Part shown: piece after piece, positions 51,004 through 59,757 of the stretch
How positions within the stretch are numbered: the first letter of the stretch is position 1
Layout: every line of letters begins with the position of its first letter
From: Lachnocurva sp029100405
GTDB taxonomy: Bacteria > Bacillota > Clostridia > Lachnospirales > Lachnospiraceae
Assembly (NCBI GenBank): GCA_046263755.1
Contig: JBJYZC010000008.1
Location: forward strand, 62,001-126,000
Length of the DNA stretch: 64,000 nucleotides
Direction of reading: 5' to 3'
Notes under the pieces: model-generated
Databases searched by the model: none
Told to the model about the DNA's origin: nothing
Seen by the model: only the letters and a program-made list of their open reading frames with translations
Program-made: the position numbers and the translations under genes

Positions 51004-52425
51004 ATGCTAGTAGATACTAAGGCCAGAGTTGGCGTATTTTCTATTGCCCTGGGGGCATATTTACCACAGTTTCCACAGCTGCTTCCAGAGTTCGAGAGCC
51101 AGTTTGAGAACTTTAAGAAGTCACTCCCTGACACAGTTGAAATCGTGGATGGTGGTATGGTAACCACAAAAGAAGCTGCACAGCTTGCCGGGGATAAGTT
51201 CCGTGCTGCAGATGTAGATCTGGTATTCCTGCAGCTATTAACCTATGCCACATCCTATAACATGCTTCCTGCTGTGAAGGACTTAGATGTGCCGGTGGTA
51301 CTGGTAAATGTACAGAAGAAGAGAGTGCCGGACTATGCGAAAGCAGAGATTCCTGACTGGTTAGGTGAACTCTATGCATGCGGTGCTGTTGGCGAAATGG
51401 TGGCTGATCTGAATCGCTATGATATGCGTCATGATGTGATCACTGGTGTGGTCGAGGGCGGTGATCCATATGTACAGGCTGAGATTGAGGAGTGGTGTCG
51501 TGCGGCTCAGGTTCGTCGCAGATTCCGCCAGACCAATATCGCTCAGATTGGACGTCCATACCCGGGTATGATGGATCTCTACATCGATGAGTCGAATCTC
51601 TATCGTAGACTCGGTCTCTACACCAAGCAGTTTGACTGGGAGCGTATGTGGGCTATTGCGGATGAGATCAGTGATGAGGATGCAAGAGTTACAGATAAAA
51701 TTTCTGATATTCATAATACCTTCGATGTATTGGGCGATTATCAGGAGTCTGATATCCGTGTCATGGCCAAGTATGTGGTGGCCTTTGAGCAATGGGTAAA
51801 GGACGAGAAGTTAGGCTTGATTGCATCCCATTATGATGGACTGGCTCAGGGTAAGGCTGGTGTATTGGATTCTATGCTGATTCCGGCATTCTCCATGCTG
51901 ATTAAGCAGGGAACAGCCTGCGCAGTCGAGGGAGATATGAAGGTTGCAATGGCTATGTCCATCTTAAAGACCATCTCCGGAACCGGTCAGCTGTCTGAGA
52001 TGTACTCCATCGATTTCGATGATGATATCTGCATCATCGGACACAGTGGGTCAGGAGATGCTGCAATCTCCCAGGCCAGGAAGCCAACGATGAAGGTGGT
52101 TCCGGTATTCCATGGTAAGACCGGCGGTGGATACCTGACACAGTTCTACCCTCCAACCGGGGATATCACCTATCTGGCAATCACCCAGGATGGCAATGGG
52201 AAATTCAAGTTCATCGTGGCTGAGGGTGTCAATGAGGATGGTCCAATCTTTCACTTCGGTGATACCAATATGCGTACCCGTTTCCCCATCGGAGCTCGTG
52301 AGTTCGTTAATCGTTGGAGCGAGGCTGGCCCAACCCATCATATGGCAGCAGCTCTTGGCCATCATTTGTCAACCATTCAGAAGGTTGCTAAGATCCTGAA
52401 TGTTCCGGTTGAGGTTATCTGCTGA
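51004..52425 (+). CDS. L-arabinose/L-fucose isomerase-type protein, probable rhamnose isomerase
   Basis: 473 aa, cytoplasmic. The sequence belongs to the AraA/FucI fold, not to the TIM-barrel RhaA family. N-terminal Rossmann-like region VGVFSIALGAYLPQFPQLLP near 9; VFLQLLTYATSYNMLPAV near 77; metal-ligand Glu region GTACAVEGDMKVAMAMSIL near 302 (AraA has AGEGDWKTAA there); VVPVFHGKTGGGYLTQFYP near 362; and C-terminal GPTHHMAAALGHH near 440 with metal-binding His. It lies between rhaD and rhaB, 20 bp after rhaD, with no other isomerase in the window. Rhamnose to rhamnulose isomerisation is therefore the likely reaction, by context rather than by homology. Confidence 0.82.
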   Translation: MLVDTKARVGVFSIALGAYLPQFPQLLPEFESQFENFKKSLPDTVEIVDGGMVTTKEAAQLAGDKFRAADVDLVFLQLLTYATSYNMLPAVKDLDVPVVLVNVQKKRVPDYAKAEIPDWLGELYACGAVGEMVADLNRYDMRHDVITGVVEGGDPYVQAEIEEWCRAAQVRRRFRQTNIAQIGRPYPGMMDLYIDESNLYRRLGLYTKQFDWERMWAIADEISDEDARVTDKISDIHNTFDVLGDYQESDIRVMAKYVVAFEQWVKDEKLGLIASHYDGLAQGKAGVLDSMLIPAFSMLIKQGTACAVEGDMKVAMAMSILKTISGTGQLSEMYSIDFDDDICIIGHSGSGDAAISQARKPTMKVVPVFHGKTGGGYLTQFYPPTGDITYLAITQDGNGKFKFIVAEGVNEDGPIFHFGDTNMRTRFPIGAREFVNRWSEAGPTHHMAAALGHHLSTIQKVAKILNVPVEVIC

Positions 52426-52475
52426 GAAGTTGGGGTTCAATGCTCAGAAGTTGAGGTTCACTGTTCAGAAGAAGG
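52421..52475. repeat. 21-bp tandem repeat between isomerase and rhaB
   Basis: GCTGAGAAGTTGGGGTTCAA and T, then GCTCAGAAGTTGAGGTTCAC and T, then a partial GTTCAGAAGAAGG: two units and a part, starting inside the last codon and stop of the isomerase gene. Confidence 0.75.
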
Positions 52476-52520
52476 AATCCCAACGGACTGGCTGGCCGAA
52501 TAAGTAGAGAAGGTAGTACT

Positions 52521-53942
52521 ATGAAGAACACATATCTGGCTGTTGATATTGGCGCATCCAGTGGCCGCCATATCATTGGCTCAGTAGAAAATCATAAGAT
52601 CCGGCTTCAGGAGACCTATCGCTTTACCAATGGCGTCCATGAAGTTCATGGACACCTCTGCTGGGACATGGATCATCTGAGAGATAGCGTGATTCAGGGC
52701 ATCAAGGCCTCTGTAGATGCAGGATTTTCTCCTAAGTCTATGGGAATCGATACCTGGGCAGTAGACTTTGTCCTATTAGATAAGAATCGTGAGATCCTTG
52801 GGGATACTGTTGCTTATCGCGACCAGCGTACCAATGGAATCCGTGACCAGCTGGAGAGGGATGGTATCATCACCTTCCGGGAGTGTTATCGTCGAACAGG
52901 TATCCAGTATCAGAAGTTCAATACCATCTATCAGTTACTGGCTATGAAAAGAGAGCATCCGGAGTATCTGGAGCATGCAAGGTACTTCCTGATGGTTCCG
53001 GATTATCTGAACTATATCCTGACCGGAGTCATGATGAATGAGTACACCAATGCTTCCACAACAGGCTTGGTTAATGCTGAAACGAAGGACTGGGATCTTG
53101 AATTGATTCGAAAGATAGGGCTTCCGGAAGAGATCTTTCTCCCAATTCAGATGCCTGGAACCGTTGTGGGAGAATTGCTTCCTGATATCCAAAAGGAAAC
53201 CGGTGCAAGTCTTCAGGTGATTTTACCTGCCACCCACGATACCGGTTCCGCATTCTTAGCGGTTCCAGCCAGAGATGACAACGCGGTCTTCATTTCCTCT
53301 GGTACATGGAGTCTCTTAGGTGTGGAGAATCAAAAGGCAATCACCAGTATGGAAAGCTGTCGGGAGAACTTCACCAATGAGGGCGGATATGAGTACCGCT
53401 TCCGTTACCTCAAGAATATCATGGGCTTATGGATGTTCCAGAATGCCAAGAAGGAAATCGATGCCAAGCTCCCAGAGGGAGAAACTGCTTCCTTTCAGGA
53501 ACTGCAGGATAAAGCGGATGGATATGACTTAGATGTATTGGTTAATGTGGATGATGATCGCTTCCTGGCACCAGAGTCCATGCTTTTAGAGGTGCGTAAG
53601 GCAAGTCAGGAGCAGGGGGTAGAGCTTCCCCAGGATGATGAGGCGGTGTTAAATGTGATCTTCCGTTCCTTAGCAGCAGACTATGCGGCCGCAGTGAAGA
53701 AGTTAGAGCAGCTTACAGGGAAGACCTATACTGCAGTAAATATTGTAGGTGGCGGCAGCCAGAATACCTACCTGAATGCCCTTACCGCCAAGTACACAGG
53801 TCTGCCTGTATATGCAGGTCCTACAGAGGGCACAGCGCTGGGGAATCTCATCGTCCAGTTTATCCATGATGGAGTATTTCAGGATCTGTCTGAGGCGAGA
53901 GCTGCAATTGCTGATAGTTTCGATATCAAAGAGTATTCATAA
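52521..53942 (+). CDS. rhaB: Rhamnulokinase
   Basis: FGGY-family kinase: L-rhamnulose + ATP to rhamnulose 1-phosphate; cytoplasmic. 473 aa. Motifs: the N-terminal phosphate loop YLAVDIGASSGRHIIG near 5-20, GIDTWAVDFVLLD near 75-87, RRTGIQYQKFNTIYQLLAMK near 124, DTGSAFLAVPARDD near 241, FISSGTWSLLGVE near 259, and the adenosine motif NIVGGGSQNTYLNALTAKYT near 411. GAGAAGG is the ribosome site. It ends the rhaD-isomerase-rhaB run; the next gene converges on it. Confidence 0.95.
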   Translation: MKNTYLAVDIGASSGRHIIGSVENHKIRLQETYRFTNGVHEVHGHLCWDMDHLRDSVIQGIKASVDAGFSPKSMGIDTWAVDFVLLDKNREILGDTVAYRDQRTNGIRDQLERDGIITFRECYRRTGIQYQKFNTIYQLLAMKREHPEYLEHARYFLMVPDYLNYILTGVMMNEYTNASTTGLVNAETKDWDLELIRKIGLPEEIFLPIQMPGTVVGELLPDIQKETGASLQVILPATHDTGSAFLAVPARDDNAVFISSGTWSLLGVENQKAITSMESCRENFTNEGGYEYRFRYLKNIMGLWMFQNAKKEIDAKLPEGETASFQELQDKADGYDLDVLVNVDDDRFLAPESMLLEVRKASQEQGVELPQDDEAVLNVIFRSLAADYAAAVKKLEQLTGKTYTAVNIVGGGSQNTYLNALTAKYTGLPVYAGPTEGTALGNLIVQFIHDGVFQDLSEARAAIADSFDIKEYS

Positions 53943-53996
53943 ATCGACGAGACGTGATTTGATTATAATTTCATGTCAATCACTTACATTTTGTAA

Positions 53997-55208
53997 TTAC
54001 CCCTTCCGATAATCCCTTGGAGATTCTCCGGTGAATCTAAGGAAGGTGGTAGAAAACTGGCTCTGGGAGGAGAATCCTAGAGAGGAACTAATAGTCGCCA
54101 TGGACTTATCGGTAGACTGGAGGAGGCGTTTTGCCTCCTCTATTTTTGTTGTAGAGATATAGTTGGCGAGAGACATGCCAGTCTCTTTTTTGAAAACCGT
54201 GGATAGGTAGCTGCGGCTGAGATAGAGGGCATCGGCTAAGTCACTGGTAGTGATTCGCTCGGTGATATGGTGTCTGACGTAGTTGGTGACACGAAGAACT
54301 AGGGCTGATGGGGTATCTCCCAGACGTAGACTCTGAACCTGAGAGGTGAAGTCCATAATCATATGGAGCTGTAGATTCATAATACGATCTGCTGTCTCAA
54401 GAGTCTCACATTTTTTGATATAGAGGTCGCTGAGGGAGAGGGCATCATCGATATGCAGTCCACCATTGATGGCGGCTCGCGAGGCGAGAGTGGTAGCGAC
54501 GATAAAGGTGTTCTTCATCTGTCGGAGCTGATTTGCAGCCAGGATTCCAGGACGAATGGATGGCACATGGGAGATCCAATCCTGCAGTCCTGCCATATCT
54601 CCATTCTCGATGAATCCAAGCATGGTTTGTTCTACAGAGTAACTGTTGTGGGTTATCTCTGATGGAGAGATGAAGTCCCTAGACTCAGACTGGCTCTTAA
54701 CTGTCTCTGTTTGTATCTCCTCCATGGTCTCATTGACAATCTCCACATCCTTTACGCTGATCTTCTTCTTAGTCAGGGCGAAGTAGAGAGCGCATAGAAT
54801 CTGAATAGTTGTGGAGATGGGCAGGCAAACCAGGGATTGAATCTCCTGCTCAAAGGCCTTATGGGCATTACCTGTGAGATTAAGGGCGAGGGCTACTTTA
54901 CGAATCATAGCATGGGAGAGTGGAACTTCACTGGTGGGTCCAATGATTAGAGTTTCATCTCCTACATGCAGGAAACCATAATAGAGAAATTCCTCTGTGA
55001 CATAGTAACCTATTTCCTGTTGCAGTTCTAAGAGGATCTCTCGATGTAGGTCAAGGGGATTGGCCGAGAAGTGGACAGGAGACATCTGATAGATGACATC
55101 TTCCCCTTTTAGATACACTGTCTGCAGTCCTGTGAGATTACCAACGATCTGACACATATAGACCTTATCATCCATGCTGACTCTATTCATATTCATATCC
55201 TGGTCCAT
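53997..55208 (-). CDS. AraC-family regulator (second rhamnose-region regulator)
   Basis: 403 aa. The N-terminal 280 residues form a sensor region without a clear cupin (YGFLHVGDETLIIGPTSEVP near 88, then a helical domain). The C-terminal AraC domain has HTHs ITTSDLADALYLSRSYLSTV near 319 and MATISSSLGFSSQSQFSTTF near 371, and ends GESPRDYRKG. It diverges from the GH78 rhamnosidase and resembles the AraC-type protein at the right edge of the window in layout. It probably activates the rhamnosidase-transporter-GH3 genes via the repeats at 55242. Several Met codons near the start leave the N-terminus uncertain. Confidence 0.88.
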   Translation of the reverse strand: MDQDMNMNRVSMDDKVYMCQIVGNLTGLQTVYLKGEDVIYQMSPVHFSANPLDLHREILLELQQEIGYYVTEEFLYYGFLHVGDETLIIGPTSEVPLSHAMIRKVALALNLTGNAHKAFEQEIQSLVCLPISTTIQILCALYFALTKKKISVKDVEIVNETMEEIQTETVKSQSESRDFISPSEITHNSYSVEQTMLGFIENGDMAGLQDWISHVPSIRPGILAANQLRQMKNTFIVATTLASRAAINGGLHIDDALSLSDLYIKKCETLETADRIMNLQLHMIMDFTSQVQSLRLGDTPSALVLRVTNYVRHHITERITTSDLADALYLSRSYLSTVFKKETGMSLANYISTTKIEEAKRLLQSTDKSMATISSSLGFSSQSQFSTTFLRFTGESPRDYRKG

Positions 55209-55241
55209 CCTACCTTATGCTCTGTATTGTCTACTCATATC

Positions 55242-55293
55242 ATAACAAATCAGATGTAAATTACATAACAAATCTATAAAAATAATAACAAAT
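55242..55293. promoter_or_regulatory. Three ATAACAAAT direct repeats before GH78
   Basis: ATAACAAAT is found at 55242-55250, 55265-55273 and 55285-55293. The 23- and 20-bp spacings put all copies on about the same face of the helix. They lie between the divergent AraC gene and the rhamnosidase and are good candidates for AraC half-sites. Confidence 0.65.
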
Positions 55294-55358
55294 ACATAAG
55301 AGTAATCCTTGGAAACTTGGTACATTACAATCAGATATTTTCTAAGAAGGAGGAGCGT

Positions 55359-58061
55359 ATGAAAGCAATTCGATTACGGACAGAGTATCTGGTGAATCCA
55401 GTTGGTATCAGTATTCAGAAGCCACGACTCATGTGGAATTGTGCGAATGGTGATAAACAGGATGCATATCAGATTCAGTGTTTTTCTATAGATTATCAGA
55501 GGCAGGAGATTCGTGGGGGAATGCCGACAGATGAGAGCATCCAGGAGGACCTCTATGATGAGTCCGATCTCCTCTGGGATAGTGGACGTGTGGAGTCACA
55601 GGCTATGCAGGCTGTATTCCCACTGGAACTAGAAAGCCGTCAGGAGATTCATTGGCGAATTCGTCTCTGGGGAGACAGCAGTGAGACAGCAGGACCATGG
55701 GCAGAGGCCAGCTTCGAGATGAGTCTCCTAGAGGCCTCGGACTTCACAGCCCAGTGGATTACTGGTGACTACCATGTGAGGAAAAAAGAGCGTTATCCAG
55801 TGGATTGCTTCCGTAAGGAGATTACCCTGCAGGGACAGGTGCAGAAGGCACGTCTCTATATCACCGCCTGCGGTCTCTATGAGGCCTGCTTAGATGGAGA
55901 GAGAATCGGAGACATGGTGATGGCCCCAGGCTATACCGACTATACCAAGCGTGTACAGCTCCAGACATATGATGTGACAGATTTCCTGAAAGAGGAACGT
56001 TCTCATGAAGGGAATGAGGACAGGGAGAAAAACCGCCCTAAGAACCCGTCTGATGCCCAGAATACAAAAATTTCCCACACAGTAACCGTCGAACTGGCAG
56101 ATGGCTGGTACAGAGGCTCCTGCGGAGCATGGGGACTGAAGAATCAGTATGGCAAAGAGACCAAACTCTATGCTCAGCTAGAAGTGACCTATTCTGATGG
56201 TAGTAGAGAGGTCATCAACACAGACTCATCCTGGGAATGGTCCAATGATGGCCCAATTCGCCTGGCGGACAATAAGGATGGAGAGATTGTAGATGGTTGT
56301 ATGACTCCAAGCTACCAAGGTTATGCCAAGGTGACGCATCATCCTGTGATTCCAACTGCCTCGAATAATGTGGCTGTGAAGCAGCAGGAGAGATTCCGTC
56401 CTGCGATTCTCCATACGCCAAATGGAGAGACTGTATTGGATTTTGGTCAGAATATAGCAGGCATTATTTCCTTTACAGTATCCGCCCATTATGGTCAGAA
56501 GATGGAGTTTTTATGCGGAGAGATGCTGGATCAGGATGGGAATTTTACTCAGGAAAATATCCAGTTAAAGAGAAAGGGTATCGTCACTCCTCTTCAGAAA
56601 ATCCAATACATTTGTCATGAGGGACAGAATCATTATGAGACAAAGTTTGCCTTCTTCGGATTCCAATATGCCTTGTACAGAGGAGATGTAGAACTCCAAC
56701 CAGAGGATGTGGAAGCTGTAGCAGTCTATTCCGATATGGAGCAGACGGGATTTTTTACCAGCTCCCATCCATTACTGAATCAGTTTGTGGATGCAACCAT
56801 CTGGTCTGCGAAGGGCAATCACCTGGATATCCCAACGGACTGTCCTACCAGAGAGCGCCATGGATGGACTGGAGATGCGCAGATCTTCTTTGAGACAGCC
56901 AGTATCCTCTTTGATTTTGCACCATTTGCTAGAAAGTACCTGCAGGACGTATTCGACTGGCAGAAGCCCAATGGTAAGTTGCCCCATATCGTCCCAGAGG
57001 GTGGCGCAGACTTCTATATGGCCTCTATGAATGGCTCCGTAGGCTGGGCAGACATCGGCATTCTGATACCTTATCGCTATGCAAAGATCTTCGGGGATTC
57101 CACGATTCTAGAGCGCTACTACGATGGGATGGCTCGCTATGCCAGATTCATGGAGTCTCGCTGTGGGAAGCGGATGCCAATTTTCGCTGAGCACATCAAA
57201 TTATCCAAGAAGGCACAGAGATATCTGGTGAATACAGGTCAGAGCTACGGCGAATGGGCCGAGCCAGAGGATGTATGTAAGTTCCGCTGGCAAGACTTCG
57301 TTGCGCCTCATCCGGAGGTGTCCACCGCCTACACCGCGTATGTACTTAGTCTCATGGCAGAGATTTCAGAGGAGCTTGGACATGAAGCAGATGCCAGGGA
57401 GTTCCGGGAGACCTCAGCAGGTTGTCGTATGGCTTATCAGGAATTAGTTGAAACCAAAGAATACACACTGGATACAGATCGACAGGCCAGATTGGTGCGT
57501 GGTCTATATTTCCATCTCCTAAGCGGTAAGCAGGCGGAATATAGCAGAAAGCGTCTGATCCAGGCCCTGGAGAACTATGGATGGCGCCTGGGTACAGGAT
57601 TCCTATCTACACCACTGATTCTATATGTACTGCAGGATATCGATATCGAGGCTGCCTATAAGCTCCTCTTCAATGAGGAGATCCCAGGCTGGTTATCCAT
57701 GCCGAAAAATGGAGCCACCACGATCTGGGAGAACTGGAATGGTCCATACAATACCCAGGGCGCAGGCCTTGGTTCTCTGAATCACTATTCCAAGGGTGCT
57801 GTCTGTCAGTGGCTCTTCGAATCCATGTGTGGCATCCAGGTAGATGGTGAGAATCACTTTACCATTGCACCTCATCCAGGTGGTGGCATGGAACATGCCC
57901 AGGCACGCTACAGAAGTGTCTATGGTGAAGTGTCCAGTGGCTGGAAACAGATGGATACAGGATATACATATCAGATTACCATTCCGGCAAACTGTACAGC
58001 CACAGTTATCCTGCCAGGTAGAGATCCTAGAGTCTATGGCCCAGGTAGTTATGTTCGATAA
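55359..58061 (+). CDS. GH78 alpha-L-rhamnosidase
   Basis: Releases terminal L-rhamnose from rhamnosides such as plant glycosides. About 900 aa from ATG 55359 (AAGGAGG upstream); no signal peptide, so intracellular, which fits the adjacent symporter. Domains: N-terminal beta-sandwich (RTEYLVNPVGISIQKPRLMW), carbohydrate-binding-like domain (KARLYITACGLYEACLDGER near 180), a second beta-sandwich, and the (alpha/alpha)6 catalytic barrel from about 480. The signature DIPTDCPTRERHGWTGDAQ near 492-510 holds the general acid Glu. C-terminal beta-domain from about 830. A hydrophilic insert (HEGNEDREKNRPKNPSDAQN) interrupts the N-terminal part. Confidence 0.95.
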   Translation: MKAIRLRTEYLVNPVGISIQKPRLMWNCANGDKQDAYQIQCFSIDYQRQEIRGGMPTDESIQEDLYDESDLLWDSGRVESQAMQAVFPLELESRQEIHWRIRLWGDSSETAGPWAEASFEMSLLEASDFTAQWITGDYHVRKKERYPVDCFRKEITLQGQVQKARLYITACGLYEACLDGERIGDMVMAPGYTDYTKRVQLQTYDVTDFLKEERSHEGNEDREKNRPKNPSDAQNTKISHTVTVELADGWYRGSCGAWGLKNQYGKETKLYAQLEVTYSDGSREVINTDSSWEWSNDGPIRLADNKDGEIVDGCMTPSYQGYAKVTHHPVIPTASNNVAVKQQERFRPAILHTPNGETVLDFGQNIAGIISFTVSAHYGQKMEFLCGEMLDQDGNFTQENIQLKRKGIVTPLQKIQYICHEGQNHYETKFAFFGFQYALYRGDVELQPEDVEAVAVYSDMEQTGFFTSSHPLLNQFVDATIWSAKGNHLDIPTDCPTRERHGWTGDAQIFFETASILFDFAPFARKYLQDVFDWQKPNGKLPHIVPEGGADFYMASMNGSVGWADIGILIPYRYAKIFGDSTILERYYDGMARYARFMESRCGKRMPIFAEHIKLSKKAQRYLVNTGQSYGEWAEPEDVCKFRWQDFVAPHPEVSTAYTAYVLSLMAEISEELGHEADAREFRETSAGCRMAYQELVETKEYTLDTDRQARLVRGLYFHLLSGKQAEYSRKRLIQALENYGWRLGTGFLSTPLILYVLQDIDIEAAYKLLFNEEIPGWLSMPKNGATTIWENWNGPYNTQGAGLGSLNHYSKGAVCQWLFESMCGIQVDGENHFTIAPHPGGGMEHAQARYRSVYGEVSSGWKQMDTGYTYQITIPANCTATVILPGRDPRVYGPGSYVR

Positions 58062-58280
58062 ATGTAAATCATCCTGATGACTGGTGGATAAATCTAGTGT
58101 CCAACCCATCGTAAAGTTGAGAACAATCAAAAATTTTGATTACAAGAATAGAAAATTAGGCAGTATGAAAAGAAGAGAGACAAGGAATGTGTCTAATTTG
58201 AATATAGGATGGGAATAAAAACCAGTAGGGAGAAACTGGTTCGTAAGTATAGAGCAACATTATGTTGCATGGAGGTTTTT

Positions 58281-59705
58281 ATGAGGTTGCCAAATAGTAT
58301 GGTGAAATCTAAGGAAGTGACCCAGGCCGAACGATGGCTGGGTTACCTGCTTGGGCCTGCAGGTGCCCTGCTTCTTAATGCAGTACTTGCAACTTACTTG
58401 AATGTCTATTATACGGATGTACTGAAGCTGACAACCATTGGCGGTGGTGCATTCTTAGCTATTTTTCCAATTGTATCGAAGGTGTTCGATGCCATTACCA
58501 ATGTGGTCATGGGATATATCATTGATCGCACCAAGTCCAAACAGGGAAAGGCACGTCCGTGGCTATTCCTATCTGCTTTTCTGGTGCCATTCTCTGGTCT
58601 GCTTTTATTTGTAGTGCCGAGAAGTAACTGTATTGTACAGATGATTTGGGTGGTATTCTCTTACAATCTCTTTTACTCCATTGCTTATACCATCTATAAC
58701 ATGAGCCACAATCTCATGGTGCCATTATCTACTAGAGATACTACAGCAAGAGGTGGCTTATCTGTATTCAACCAGATTACCACCATTATGATGAGCGGTA
58801 TCTTAGTGGCACTGGTATTCCCAATGCTGATTATGCCAATGGTTGGCGTAGATCCTCATAAGTGGCTGACATTAATGGGTATTCTCTCGATCCTGGCGTT
58901 TCCTTTGACTCTGATGGAGTACTTTTTCACAAAGGAGAGAGTCACAGAGGAGATTGGTAATCAGCAGGAGACCATGTCTCTGCGAGAGCAGATGAAGATC
59001 GTCTTTACAGACAAGTATATGGTCCTTGTCTACATTTACTTCCTGATCTATACCATTGGATCATCCATGAAGAATCTGGGGCTGGTCTACTTCTGTAACT
59101 ATGTGCTTGGTACCTATAATGATGGCTCCACACAGACTATGGTATCAGTAATCGGCGGTATCCCAATGGGACTGGGAATCTTCTTGGTATGGCCAATTGC
59201 TAAGCGAATCGGCAAGCGTAATATCACAATGTTTGGATTTATTATCTATGCTCTGGGAAGTTTCATCTGCTGTATGAACCCAACCAATATGACAGTTGTT
59301 CTGGTGGGACAGTTTATTAAGAATATCGGTGGTCTCCCAAGTGCATATGTTTTCATGGCTCTTTTCGCAGATTGTCTGGATCATATCGAGTGGAAGTCGA
59401 AGGTCCGTGTGGATGGTGCGGCTATGAGTATCTATAATATCATCGCCGTATCTACCGTGGGTATGTCTACAGGACTCTTCAATCTGATTCTGTCTAAGAC
59501 AGGTTATATCGCACCGAAGATCAATGAACTGGGACAGACCATTGCTGCAAAACAGCCAGAGTCCGTACTGCAGGCCATTACCTTTAGCTTTGTCGGTCTA
59601 GAGGCCATCACAGGTATTGTGCTGGCGGTGATCCTATTCTTTGTAAATGTTGAGAAGAATATCGATAAGGAGCAGGCTGAGATTAAGGCGAGACATGAGG
59701 GATAA
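58281..59705 (+). CDS. GPH-family (MelB-like) sugar:cation symporter
   Basis: Glycoside-pentoside-hexuronide:cation symporter of about 474 aa with twelve predicted helices. Start: ATG 58281 behind GGAGG (58271-58275); upstream in-frame ATGs lack a ribosome site. MelB-like features: LLNAVLATYLNVYYTDVLKL near 35, FDAITNVVMGYIIDRTKSKQGKARPW in the 2-3 loop, and a charged C-terminal tail (NVEKNIDKEQAEIKARHEG). It lies between the intracellular rhamnosidase and GH3, so it probably imports rhamnosyl-glucosides or other plant disaccharides. A partial copy of its 3' end follows directly. The 219-bp leader before it holds small inverted repeats but no gene. Confidence 0.9.
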   Translation: MRLPNSMVKSKEVTQAERWLGYLLGPAGALLLNAVLATYLNVYYTDVLKLTTIGGGAFLAIFPIVSKVFDAITNVVMGYIIDRTKSKQGKARPWLFLSAFLVPFSGLLLFVVPRSNCIVQMIWVVFSYNLFYSIAYTIYNMSHNLMVPLSTRDTTARGGLSVFNQITTIMMSGILVALVFPMLIMPMVGVDPHKWLTLMGILSILAFPLTLMEYFFTKERVTEEIGNQQETMSLREQMKIVFTDKYMVLVYIYFLIYTIGSSMKNLGLVYFCNYVLGTYNDGSTQTMVSVIGGIPMGLGIFLVWPIAKRIGKRNITMFGFIIYALGSFICCMNPTNMTVVLVGQFIKNIGGLPSAYVFMALFADCLDHIEWKSKVRVDGAAMSIYNIIAVSTVGMSTGLFNLILSKTGYIAPKINELGQTIAAKQPESVLQAITFSFVGLEAITGIVLAVILFFVNVEKNIDKEQAEIKARHEG

Positions 59706-59707
59706 TG

Positions 59708-59746
59708 ATGGATATTGGCAAGGAACAAGCCGAAATCAAGGCATGA
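59708..59746 (+). pseudogene. Relic copy of the GPH symporter 3' end
   Basis: Directly after the symporter stop, a short frame reads MDIGKEQAEIKA then TGA, repeating the symporter tail (NIDKEQAEIKA) with silent differences (GAACAAGCCGAAATC against GAGCAGGCTGAGATT). Both are followed by TAATGATG. The third-position changes suggest the end of a diverged paralogue rather than a fresh slippage. Confidence 0.55.
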
Positions 59747-59757
59747 TATAAGGAGTA

